Part shown: piece after piece, positions 23,001 to 28,848 of the stretch | How positions within the stretch are numbered: the stretch's first letter is position 1 | How the letters are laid out: the number at the start of each line of letters is the position of its first letter | Assembly (NCBI GenBank): GCA_945859605.1 | Contig: OX243815.1 | Span: 30,501,787 to 30,565,786, forward strand | Reading direction: 5' to 3' | DNA length: 64,000 bases | DNA from: Lumbricus rubellus | Lineage: Eukaryota; Annelida; Clitellata; Crassiclitellata; Lumbricidae | Position numbers and translations under genes: made by a program | The notes under the pieces: model-generated | What the model was told of the DNA's origin: nothing | The model's input: the letters and a program-made list of their open reading frames with translations, nothing else | The model's database searches: none

Positions 23001-26000
23001 TGGGGAATCAGTAGATTTGATCGATATTTGTGTGGAAGAGTTTGTGATCGAGACTGACCATTGTGGACTACAGTACATGAAGGAAGGGAGGATGAAGAAT
23101 GCAAGAGTCATGAGGTGGAGCCTTGCCCTTCAAAATTATTGTTTTACAATACGTTACATTAAGGGATGTAATAATGTAATGTCCGATTATTTAAGTAGAG
23201 GATTGACCTAAGATTTAAGTAAATCAATGGTGATACTATAGGTAGATAAGAAGTAGTTGTGTTAGGTTGTGATGTTGTGTAAAGTAGTATAAGCATAGGC
23301 ATAAGCAGTTATTGTAATTTGATAATTAGATAAGTTGATAAAGCCTGTGTACAGACTTTTGAAGAAAGGGTATTTGTCGTGGTTATATTAAATGATTATC
23401 AAATTAAACACTTGCTATGCATGTATAATTATTAATTATAGGTAGAAGTTAAGCTAGGCAATTTAATTGGCGAGTTTAGGTAATATGTGTGGCAACATAT
23501 AAAATATTAATACATAAAACCAATGACTGCAGCTAAGCGTAATAACGAGTGGTCAAGATTACCATGACAACAAAGGACGCTAATCCTATTCGTGATTGGT
23601 GCAAACTGGAAGCGAATGACGTGACGAGTTAAAAATGACGTCAGCGAAGTGGACGTTAAGTTTTTGACTCTCTACAGGTATATCTGGAAATGGTGGTTGT
23701 TTCGCTGCGGTGATCAATCCAAAGTTGTGATTTTCAGAGTAGAGACGAAGGTAATTGAACTGTTCGGACGATCAACCGATAGTTCAAAGTATTGTGCATT
23801 AAGTGCAACGCAATTTAAATGAGAAATTTGCGTTAGTGCATAATAATCATCGTGTGAAGTGTGAGACACTTGCGAAGAAGACGAACTCTTAGGCAACAGA
23901 CTGAAGAGTCGTGTAATTTGAATCGGCAAGCGAACAGCTGATCGGCGTGTGAAGTACGAAGGACGTTTGGTCAACTGGAGAAGAGCTGTGAGGTGAATGC
24001 GATGATTCATCTCGTGTGCAACTGATTCACGGCAAGATACGAGTAAGACGTTTGGTGTGGTCACTTCCATGACTGCATATTCAACCGTCTGATCAACATT
24101 CTTGACTGCGAAGAATCGGACGACGGAGAGAGCCGAAGACATTCGAGTTTCATACAACTCGACAGATAAGCGCAAATATAATATTTCCTAAGTAACTCGC
24201 CACACTAGGTAAATAGGATTGTTATTTGTTTGTGCATATGAATGATATTGAATAACTTTATATTATATATATTTCATAAGAACTGGGAGTTCGTTGAATT
24301 TGGAAGAATTTCTTGAGTAAGTTAAACCCAACCGATTAACCACTAGGATAATAAAGTGCCCTTTTACACGGGATACGACACATAGTCACCACCACTATTT
24401 GAGACAAAGTTACGCCCATGTACGGGTCGTCAAACTTTGACCCAAACCGCTCGACCATGTTCGTTTGGACGCCTGTATCTTAGCTTATAAGAGCTAGAAA
24501 GGTGTTCTTGGTGTCATTATTCAGCTCTTTTGATGAACTATTTGAGTAGATCTATTATCTACAGTGTCCTCTTCTTTACGTTCTCTGCCAAGTGGCAGGT
24601 CCAAACGTCCAATGTTTCCACTTTTCACGTTGTTGTGCCATGTCCTTCAGTTCTCTGTACCCTCTTCCATCATCCCGTCCAGCAGTTTTTGTCTAGGCCT
24701 TCCTCGGCACCTCTTTCCCTCCAATCTTCCTTCAATTATTTCTTTCTGCAGTGAGTCACCTCTTAGCAAATGTCCCACCCAATTCTTTTGTCTTATCTTT
24801 ATTGTGTCCAGCAGAGATTTTTTCTCTTCTACCATCATTAGTACTTCTTCATTTGAAAGATATGCTTTGTCCAACTGATTTTCTCCATCTTTCTCCGTAC
24901 CCACATTTCAAAAGCTTCCAGCCTCTTCACGTCTTCAGTGTATGACTGTTTAAAAGTTTAACATAATGACCATATATTTGACAATTTAGCAATTTGACCT
25001 TGACCCTTTCGCCATCTTTTTAAAATCTGAAAAATCACACTTAATGGCTGAAGGGACGTGAACATCCTCTGAAAAAATCAGAATGTGATCTATAATAGTT
25101 CTCTTGCTATTATCATTTTGTCTACGATTTTGTGCAAATTTCAATGTCCAGTCATCTGACATTGGAATCGCCCATATGTTGAACTTGAATTTTGAGTGGA
25201 ATTATAGATTATAATGCACAATTATGATGATTTTAAACTCTGACTACAGACTTCCAATTTGCGTTTGAATTGATAGACAGTGGGTAGACCTGTGTTAAAG
25301 GTCAATCGATTTTGTTGTATTCTTTAGCTCATCTTGCTTATCAATATTTATGAAAATATACCTTCTGACCATTGCCTATTAAGCAGAGTAATCGGGCTAC
25401 CGATCGCCGTAAGTCAGGCCGCTCTATTCTGCCTCTATCTGTGGCGGCCATACTGTTTAAGTGCTACAGAATCGTCAGTAACAATAACTCTCGGAGTTTG
25501 AGCTTGGGCGTTTCCCAAAATCGGGAATAGGTGCGTTTGAGTCCATTCGGTGCCAGGTATGACGACGTAAATTTTTTGTGAAATTTGGAGCATGGTCAAA
25601 GTAGTCAGTTATACCAAGGCGCTGTATCAAATGCGAGAAATAAAATAAATAAGTAAATAATTCCGTCCAAGGCTGCGGCTGCTATATTTGTTTACTCACT
25701 GCATACCGGCAATCGTGCAGATGTATTCGTCTACCATCATATGACTACCAACAGTATTGATAAATGAAGCAATTAATTTTCTCTGTGCTTTTGATACGTC
25801 TTTCCAAGACGCAATATAAACGTTTAGTTGCATACAGTTTCAGCCACATCGTGAGCGATATAGGAAGTCATAGGTGTTACCAGGCGGTCTCTGTCCAAAA
25901 CAAACGTAACGACGCTTTTGTCAAAGGAACCAGACGCTAATCTCTTTCCGTCGCAATTCCATGCAACCGAGTGGACTTTCGATAGGTGAACATTATATTC

Positions 26001-26057
26001 GCGAACTTTATTATTAGCTTGAAAAAATTTATGTTGTTGTTCAAAGTAACTCGCCAT
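5846..26057 (-). CDS. THOC3: THO complex subunit 3 (THOC3/TEX1), WD40 protein
   Basis: Six coding exons on the minus strand: 26057-25881, 9299-9143, 8470-8266, 7785-7624, 7070-6970 and 6009-5846. They join in frame (966 nt, 321 residues) with GT-AG borders. The product matches THOC3 throughout: HSVAWNCDGKRLASGSFDKS, the SVDQLCWHP repeat, ASGDKTVRIWD, CICIEFDPTGQFFATGSADALVSLWD, RTLSFSHDGQMLASASED, then FTVAWHPKRHILAFACDDKD and a C-terminus GTVKLFGLP. These form a WD40 beta-propeller. THOC3 is a scaffold subunit of the THO part of TREX, which couples transcription and splicing to nuclear mRNA export. The length is slightly under the vertebrate protein (about 350) because the N-terminal extension is short. 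The start is MASYFEQ at 26057; an upstream in-frame Met at 26081 exists but fits the family less well. Intron 1 is about 16.6 kb and full of transposons; the other introns are 0.5-1.0 kb. Confidence 0.95.
6379..6442 (+). repeat. SINE/LINE 3' tail with AATG repeats
   Basis: It reads gagcgcctctgagtagg, then cttgaaggggtgctatatac and a (AATG)n tail. It lies between THOC3 exons 5 and 6, as a 3'-end-only copy of the family whose full SINE form is at 47829-48040. Confidence 0.65.
6970..7070 (-). CDS. THOC3: THOC3 coding exon 5
   Basis: Acceptor gattctag ends at 7071; the donor gtttga begins at 6969. It encodes RLDWPVRTLSFSHDGQMLAS and ASEDLLIDIAEVES. Confidence 0.94.
7624..7785 (-). CDS. THOC3: THOC3 coding exon 4
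   Basis: Acceptor aatcttag ends at 7786; the donor gtattt begins at 7623. It encodes YPDLKSEYVLCAHPANCIC, then FATGSADALVSLWD and LVCLRTFS. Confidence 0.94.
8266..8470 (-). CDS. THOC3: THOC3 coding exon 3
   Basis: Acceptor ttcccag ends at 8471; the donor gtaggt begins at 8265. It encodes NICWSPDGQTIAVGNKED, EEQFKFEVNEISWD and FFLTSGQGSIHIW, the third and fourth propeller blades. The phases (1 in, 2 out) match both neighbours. Confidence 0.92.
8761..8861. repeat. AT-only low-complexity foldback
   Basis: Long T and A runs around aatttaaatttaaattt form an imperfect inverted repeat inside THOC3 intron 2. No coding or promoter sense is visible. Confidence 0.4.
9143..9299 (-). CDS. THOC3: THOC3 coding exon 2
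   Basis: Acceptor gttgcag ends at 9300; the donor gtctgc begins at 9142. It holds 52 codons plus one base. It encodes FRGHTDSVDQLCWHP and the WD end VTASGDKTVRIWD. Confidence 0.93.
9507..9929. mobile_element. MITE with tgtgacccgctat TIRs, TA-flanked
   Basis: The left end tgtgacccgctatatgataa and the right end, read in reverse, tgtgacccgctacatgaaaa form terminal inverted repeats. They continue with ggtaccataagtcgg (about 35 bp in all). It is 423 bp long, sits in (TA)n on both sides as expected for Tc1/mariner-type TA insertion, and has no transposase. It lies in THOC3 intron 1. Confidence 0.75.
9940..10442 (-). pseudogene. LINE reverse-transcriptase C-terminal fragment
   Basis: Read on the minus strand in shifting frames, it gives AVSNRTKIRLLKALVWPVAT, a WTLKK segment, KLTNEQVYFIAGTKQESS, then GRPRTAW and a DRLLWKMLIHS end. 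These words are typical of the C-terminal end of non-LTR retrotransposon RT proteins (RTE/jockey-like). It is a 5'-truncated, frameshifted copy whose upstream edge is a (TA)n microsatellite. Confidence 0.7.
10443..10502. repeat. (TA)n microsatellite
   Basis: About 58 bp of pure TA dinucleotide lie between a LINE fragment and a dispersed repeat. Further TA-rich tracts follow at 10930-10952 and 11028-11072. Confidence 0.95.
10503..10545. repeat. dispersed repeat 'gtacccagccacgcattgct'
   Basis: The string gtacccagccacgcattgct followed by gtggcagaaaaga recurs in reverse orientation at about 27209-27250 (gtacccggccacgcgttgct, then gtggctgaaaaga). It is a dispersed element end of unknown class. 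Confidence 0.5.
11074..13180. mobile_element. 2.1-kb TIR element, (TA)n-flanked, carrying LINE and SINE debris
   Basis: The left end tagggtgtctctta matches the reversed right end at 13167-13180. The arms remain recognisably related for about 150-200 bp, with gaggtcgccct at about 11200 mirrored by agggcgacctc at about 13060. Both ends lie in TA repeats, as for Tc1/mariner-type insertion. The interior holds a reversed SINE-body fragment (11397-11470), an L2/CR1-like LINE 3' end (12090-12766) and a decayed SINE tail (12840-12905). I see no transposase of its own. Confidence 0.6.
12090..12766 (+). pseudogene. L2/CR1-like LINE RT C-terminus and 3' tail
   Basis: One frame gives LHWLPLKKRIEYRISSLVW and VYLCDLCSPTLSS; a second frame gives NHAFWVVGPSSWNGLPLTLR. 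These are the usual last conserved blocks of L2/CR1-type RT proteins, here broken by frameshifts. The 3' end is gagcgcctctgagtag, then ctgaaggggtgctgtataaa and (AATG)n. That is the same tail as the SINEs in this window, so this LINE family is the probable mobilising partner. Confidence 0.75.
13379..13436 (+). repeat. 29-bp tandem duplication
   Basis: Two exact copies of a 29-bp unit that begins aaatttgcaacc and ends ggcatgac (13379-13407 and 13408-13436). Confidence 0.9.
13504..15708. mobile_element. hAT-type element, 2.2 kb, perfect 8-bp TSD
   Basis: The terminal inverted repeat is TAGGGTGGTTG (13504-13514) and CAACCACCCTA (15698-15708). It is flanked on both sides by CTGCACAC (13496-13503 and 15709-15716), the 8-bp duplication typical of hAT transposons. 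The interior from about 14330 to 15373 is less AT-rich and holds broken open frames that may be transposase remains, but I recognise no hAT motif in them. Confidence 0.78.
14551..15373 (+). pseudogene. broken open frames inside the hAT element
   Basis: There are two consecutive 90-codon frames (14551-14823 and 14953-15225), with text such as RGLFCILKLLDALLKHVPIG, plus an overlapping 62-codon frame to 15373. Their position inside a hAT element suggests decayed transposase or captured sequence. No family is recognised. Confidence 0.3.
17010..18015 (+). repeat. 5' LTR
   Basis: 1006 bp, TGTCG...GACA. It contains a full CRE palindrome TGACGTCA at 17271-17278, TATA-like text around 17890-17905 and AATAAA at 17985-17990. 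The poly(A) signal is only 25 bp from the LTR end, so U5 is very short or the signal serves an R region near the end. Confidence 0.95.
18020..18037 (+). promoter_or_regulatory. candidate primer-binding site
   Basis: TGGGGTCC begins four bases after the 5' LTR. TGG is the expected complement of a tRNA 3' CCA. The priming tRNA cannot be named from here. Confidence 0.5.
18336..23057 (+). CDS. Gmr1-type gag-PR-INT-RT-RH polyprotein
   Basis: 1573 codons in one frame. Residues about 20-155 are a charged coiled coil rich in Ala, Arg and Glu. A gag-like region follows, then a CCHC zinc knuckle (CFSCGRTGHKSYDC, from residue 422). The aspartic protease site is DSGSS, with D522. Integrase has an HHCC zinc domain (from H774) and a DDE core at D844, D904 and E940, with the canonical 35-residue spacing. 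A GPY/F-like module (LVKWQGPFVV) follows it. RT has YVDD at 1358-1361 and RNase H starts QTDASG (D1509). All catalytic residues I checked are present. Integrase precedes RT, unlike normal gypsy elements. The frame ends early in RNase H (GRVCDRD, stop at 23057); the expected continuation is one frame away. This is a retrotransposon with no envelope gene. Confidence 0.93.
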   Translation: MSSLGEHEQWVKLAKEMGMEGDELKTFVRDRQQEARDDRLREREDRKLKDEAAAERGRLAKEAEMAEAARAREEAARAREEAQAARAQELELAKIADARLERESQANDARLEREREVEEARLVREAAECQARRNMDLEVKKLECELRMREIDSRHNQNNGEATFTMVGDGSYQGNNNHNRGMKDIKFPVFNENKDCLDAYLLRFERTCTAYEIATENWSLMLAKHLEGKALEVYQRMSSEETQDYECLKRHLLKRFQLTEGGYRNKFKMSKMESGETPTDFVHRLRRYMQQWLLQAGFEKTYEGMENLLLRDQFYLTCSNELKMFLKERGKMSLEDTLNCAESYIEAHGYKYTESNLRPPVKFSNERPNVKPFDDKSRERFNGNINRGRGDMKQNRETNHNGSMNRGFSREREQAAEHKITCFSCGRTGHKSYDCSHKQKGVVKHTAAAIQVYENRAYKIAQANEELKLNEVEKEEERKKELPIQLAASTMVTDRRDDGDDLENKNEGQLKVNGVNASCLYDSGSSTCIVKRSLVNDVDFTGREAQCILIDGTLRNFPTAKVNIESEYFTGNVEAMVMEEPVKPVIIGRMKGLKYLVVKETTDNMINCDRSDTDDNENREDRLKKIQKSLSVESQGQSDKKKVHFASEITSELNDDVTDDVIENDDVCQTTAAVETRAESKKVTKYKQLKVTEMPDLNVSTKEIKELQSKDETLKKFWDKAIDWSGDDSVTEKVLYVKKNGFLYRRFMETTEDDAKWQLMVPKELRGKVLAVAHNSLLSAHLGMKKTHDKIVNEFYWPSIGQEIKRYVLSCDVCQKSVDKKVSHRAPMGHLPVLDVPFKHVCVDIIGVIEPMSSRGYRYILTIVDLSTRYPEAIPLKGITTEEVAEALFNFYCRMGVPQKIHTDRGSQFTSELMAEVNKMLLIKHTFTSPYHAMGNGCVERLNGTIKATLRKLIGEQVKEWDRFLAPLLFALRDTVHESHGFTPFELIFGRSCRGPIQILKELWTNEKVEDEVKDVYTYMTDLRERIEETCDMAQKAIHKANEKNKKYYDKKARYRELKIGDKVLLLLPSCNNKMLVKWQGPFVVRGKIGDYDYKVEIDGGKLKTYHINILKKYYERNGEGNDVETSAYISAIVHDGKDGEDEEEEILSLYVSKQTETYKDVDINPKLTEKQKRELRELLREHEDIFSDKPGRTDMVKHEIHLTSDEPIRLRAYPTPYHLQAEINKELETMLDNGIIERSEAAYAAPLVVVKKSDGSNRLCCNYKQLNKVTVFDPEPMMSNEDIFNKLSGSKIYSKFDFCKGYWQIPMSEESKDLTTFICASGLYKFNVLPFGLVNSASSYNRLIRKILHGTENLESYVDDILAHTKGWDEHMKTLREFFTRVRKAHLTLKPKKCSLGYGKIDFLGHTLNNDDISPKGESIDKIVEMPQPKTKKQVRSFLGAINYYRKFIPHCAELMAPLSDLTKKLAPNNVEWNQELGESFKQLKEALAKTPILRLPDLEKEFIIQTDASGKGIGCVLIQQYEGINHPIAYASRKLLEREMRYSVEERECLAIMWGISRFDRYLCGRVCDRD
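23035..23211 (+). pseudogene. RNase H C-terminal part, out of frame with the polyprotein
   Basis: In the +1 frame relative to the polyprotein the text continues FVIETDHCGLQYMKEG, then MRWSLALQNYCFTIRYIKG and NNVMSDYLSRG before a stop at 23209-23211. That is the normal end of gypsy RNase H. The break falls within 23034-23041, in an AG-rich run. It is best explained by a small indel in this copy or an assembly error; a translational shift is possible but no slippery site is evident. Confidence 0.8.
23361..23370 (+). promoter_or_regulatory. polypurine tract
   Basis: gaagaaaggg lies four bases before the 3' LTR. It is the expected plus-strand priming site. Confidence 0.75.
23375..24380 (+). repeat. 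3' LTR
   Basis: It has the same length and borders as the 5' LTR and appears identical in sequence. It is followed by the CATAG target duplication. Confidence 0.95.
24560..24935 (-). pseudogene. LINE RT C-terminal fragment, second family
   Basis: The minus strand reads LSNEEVLMMVEEKKSLLDTI, RQKNWVGHLLRGDSLQKEII and EGKRCRGRPRQKLLDGMMEE. This is the familiar C-terminal block of RTE/jockey-like LINE proteins. It differs clearly from the fragment at 9940-10442. It is truncated and lies in THOC3 intron 1. Confidence 0.72.
24936..25880. other. rest of THOC3 intron 1
   Basis: Roughly 0.9 kb with no recognised element or gene. Confidence 0.4.
25881..26057 (-). CDS. THOC3: THOC3 coding exon 1
   Basis: It holds 59 codons from MASYFEQ to VLDRDRL and ends before the donor gtaaca (phase 0). 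It encodes the first WD repeat (HSVAWNCDGKRLASGSFDKS). It is separated from exon 2 by the transposon-filled intron. Confidence 0.92.
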
Positions 26058-28568
26058 TTTACCGGTCCTGGAGGTCCACAATCAACGAGTCAACGATCTC
26101 ATATATTTGATAGGCGGCCTCAACGTAGAGACATGATACTCTCTCTCTTTTGGTATATTCATAGAGATGTATTATAATAAATATAACGCCTATATATTTC
26201 ATATATATAGCGTACATCTCTATGGGTATATTTATATATAATACATCTCTATGGTCCACAAGACCACAACCACAGTAGGCCTATAGGCTAAATTTTGCTA
26301 TTTATACTGCATGGGAGCTTACTTACTAGATGCGTTGGATTTGAAGGCTCGTCGCAGAAATTTGAGTGCCCATTTGCTATTACTGTTTAACTTATTCACT
26401 GGCCACATTAAATTCGTTCTTTATTCCAGACATTACATCTTAGTTTTGCTTGACTATTGTTTCGGCCAATCATTTGAAAGGACACGTCGTTGTCATCAAT
26501 ATCTAGGCCTACAATGAGGTTAGGTCTTTAGCTACACGAAATTATAATATCTCAATTCGATTTCAATAATCTTATCTTTAGGTGTAGTTATTCAAACAAA
26601 TTATTATTGTCTGTTTAGTCTTTCAAGATTGCGAATTTACAAAGAGTTCAATTTGGGAATAGACGAGCGGAAGAGCATGCGGATTTCACCGGCATTCAAT
26701 TGCAAAATAGACAATGCGAAGCTACGGCTAAGCCTGTCTATTCTGAAGTCTCATGTCGTTTGTGGACCAATTGGTTAGGGTTCTAGTCGTAGTCGTTGGG
26801 TGGGTTGGGTGGTGCGACACGAGCTGTTTTTCCTAAGTGACCACCCACGAAGGGGTCGCGAAACACAAAGTCTACCTGAATTCCCTAATGGACGTTGTAT
26901 TGGTACCATAGTAGCCCCATAGCTGTCGTTTAGTGTGTCACTAGCGGCACCCGTGCGAGACCATTGTGAGACCAATGCACACTGTATGCCATATGGGCCG
27001 GACAATACAATCATTTTGTGCTTAAACCCGACCCCAAAAGCTTAGAAGAAAGTAAAGCCCTACTGTAGGTTTTATTTCATTATTTTTCATTATTCTCATT
27101 TTATATCGTACAAAGTCGACAGTACGCGCTTCAGTCTTACCTTTCAACTTCTAAACTGTCTTTTAGGCCGAACGTAAATGCATGTATTCATGGCCTATCA
27201 GAGGAGAGAATGCTCTTTTCAGCCACAGCAACGCGTGGCCGGGTACGCTAGTACATAATAAAATCATTGCCGTCGTGGACTAATTTTGGGCGATATAGTT
27301 GAAGATATGTTTGGGCGGGACCGGTAGCGAGGTAATGGAAACCAGATTAGAAATTATGATGGCCGATGTGTAATATGTTGATAAGCTGCGTTAAAATCCG
27401 TTGAATTCTTGCCTATTTTGTCGTCATTTAGTTCCCCTAAAATAAAATCAATGGTTTGCCTTGTGGAGGATTTTATTGGGAGCGAATAATTGATTCTTTG
27501 ACTATTCAGGGTGCAGTCCCCACCTTTGCGATTCTGGCTGGGCCCTGCCGCCCAGGAAGATCGAAATACAAACTGTGGCGTAGTCCGGATATAATAGGTT
27601 CCCGTATATTCGCATTATTTTATACGGTTTTAAAAGACTTATATTGTTGGCTATTCGAATATCTGGATTACCGTGTAAGAATTGATCAAGGTTTGATTGT
27701 CATGTCGGATTTGAAATTTCATTTGAATATCGTGCTTAATAGAAAAGTAGTTAGTGAGGTTCTGTTTGAACAAACCAGCATGTAGGATGATTTTATAATA
27801 ATTAAAAGTCCGTCTGCGATAGGTAAAGTTGTTTAAGAAAAAGAGAGATGGTCAGATTTGCTAAGAGGAAAAAAATTTCAAATGTGAGCTCGTTCAAGTT
27901 CTTAGAGTATTATTATCTGTTAATCTTGCTGTGTAAGGATACAACCGATGGTACTCTTTGATATGATATGAAGTTTAAATTGTCTCAATTGCAGATAAGC
28001 TAAATATTCGCAAATAATTTTTCATTATTTGTCCGGGTATATCAGAGCACCTTGCAGTTGATTCAGTGATGTGTCTGCAATATGTCCCATTGTATTGAAG
28101 TATACTACAGGTCTATTAAATGTGATTATTTGCAGTTTCTCAGATTGAGTGACAAATAAAACTTTTTGAAGATGTAGGATGAAGATGCCATCATTTTCAT
28201 TGCTGCCTTCCTCTCTTTTATTTCCTACTTTCCATACAAAAATCTGGGTAGCTGGTGGCCAAGTACTGACCATTGTTGAACACATTTAGCTTGTATGGCT
28301 AGTGTCAATTAGCTGCACCATTTGCAACTCACAAAACACAGTCACTGCACTGCATAGTTTCATTAGCACAGGACTGCAGTGTACGTCATTTCATCAGGTA
28401 AATGCGACAGCTATAATAGTGACGCATGCAGCAGAGACGCATAAATTTGCAATTTGATGTGATCCACTTAGCTGAGCTGCTATGTGAATCTTTAAACAAC
28501 ATGTAATTTGCTGATAATGCTATGGATTTATTGTGCTTACTAACTTAAAATGCTTTAAATGTTCTTTA
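26058..28568. promoter_or_regulatory. shared upstream region of THOC3 (-) and the BET gene (+)
   Basis: About 2.5 kb separates the two start codons, which point away from each other, so promoters and 5' UTR exons of both genes must lie here. The BET start exon has an acceptor (tctttag, ending 28569), so at least one 5' UTR exon lies upstream; ggtagcgag|gtaatg near 27335 is one possible donor. I cannot place either start site. A dispersed repeat sits at about 27209-27250 and a palindromic tract at 26158-26252. Confidence 0.5.
26158..26252. repeat. imperfect palindrome, 'atagagatgta' arms
   Basis: atagagatgtattat at about 26161 is mirrored by ataatacatctctat at about 26236, and a third arm tacatctctat lies near 26213. 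It is a foldback of about 95 bp just upstream of the THOC3 start. Confidence 0.6.
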
Positions 28569-28581
28569 GACCAGTTAGTTA

Positions 28582-28848
28582 ATGGCGGCTGAAAGTTTGT
28601 CAAAGTCCGATAGTCTGATGCTGGCAGCCGAACTGGCCGATGCTAAGAGTCATGTGTCGGTAGGTGGAACCGGCAGTGAGAGGTCCTCACACCCTGTCGT
28701 CCCTCAAGGTCTTCACCAGAACAAGACGGGTGTGAGGGTGACGAACCAGATCAACTATCTCCACAAGGTTGTACTGAAGGCCCTCTGGAAGCACCAGTTT
28801 GCCTGGCCATTCCACCAGCCGGTTGATGCAACGAAACTAAACCTACCT
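28582..28848 (+). CDS. BRD2/3-like: BET exon with start codon and BD1 ZA region
   Basis: The ATG lies 13 nt inside an exon whose acceptor ends at 28569, after an in-frame TAA. It holds 89 codons. It ends [15 protein letters not shown]...KLNLP, the first half of bromodomain 1; the donor is gtaagt. Confidence 0.94.

Larger units (their letters stand above)
17010..24380 (+). mobile_element. Gmr1-type Ty3/gypsy LTR retrotransposon, complete with both LTRs
   Basis: It is 7371 bp long, with 1006-bp LTRs that start TG and end CA. The 5-bp target duplication is CATAG (17005-17009 and 24381-24385). A candidate primer-binding site begins TGGGGTCC at 18020, four bases after the LTR, and a polypurine tract gaagaaaggg lies at 23361-23370, four bases before the 3' LTR. 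One long frame (18336-23057) encodes gag, protease, integrase, RT and RNase H in that order; the end of RNase H is in another frame. Integrase upstream of RT in a gypsy-type element is the mark of the Gmr1 group. The LTRs look identical by reading, including a 153-codon antisense frame present in both. The insertion is therefore recent, inside THOC3 intron 1 on the strand opposite to THOC3. Confidence 0.95.
15755..24420. mobile_element. hAT-like element (about 1.3 kb) split by an LTR retrotransposon
   Basis: The left end CATAGGCGTAACTTT (15755) and the right end, reversed, CATGGGCGTAACTTT (24420) form the TIR. An exact 8-bp duplication TACGGGTC lies at 15747-15754 and 24421-24428. Removing 17010-24385 leaves 1290 bp (1255 left, 35 right) with no transposase. 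The retrotransposon landed 35 bp from its right end. Confidence 0.78.

Noticed and set aside
18336..23211. An endogenous retrovirus with an envelope gene.
   Set aside because: No reading frame follows RNase H before the 3' LTR, and the domain order is that of Gmr1-type retrotransposons, not retroviruses.
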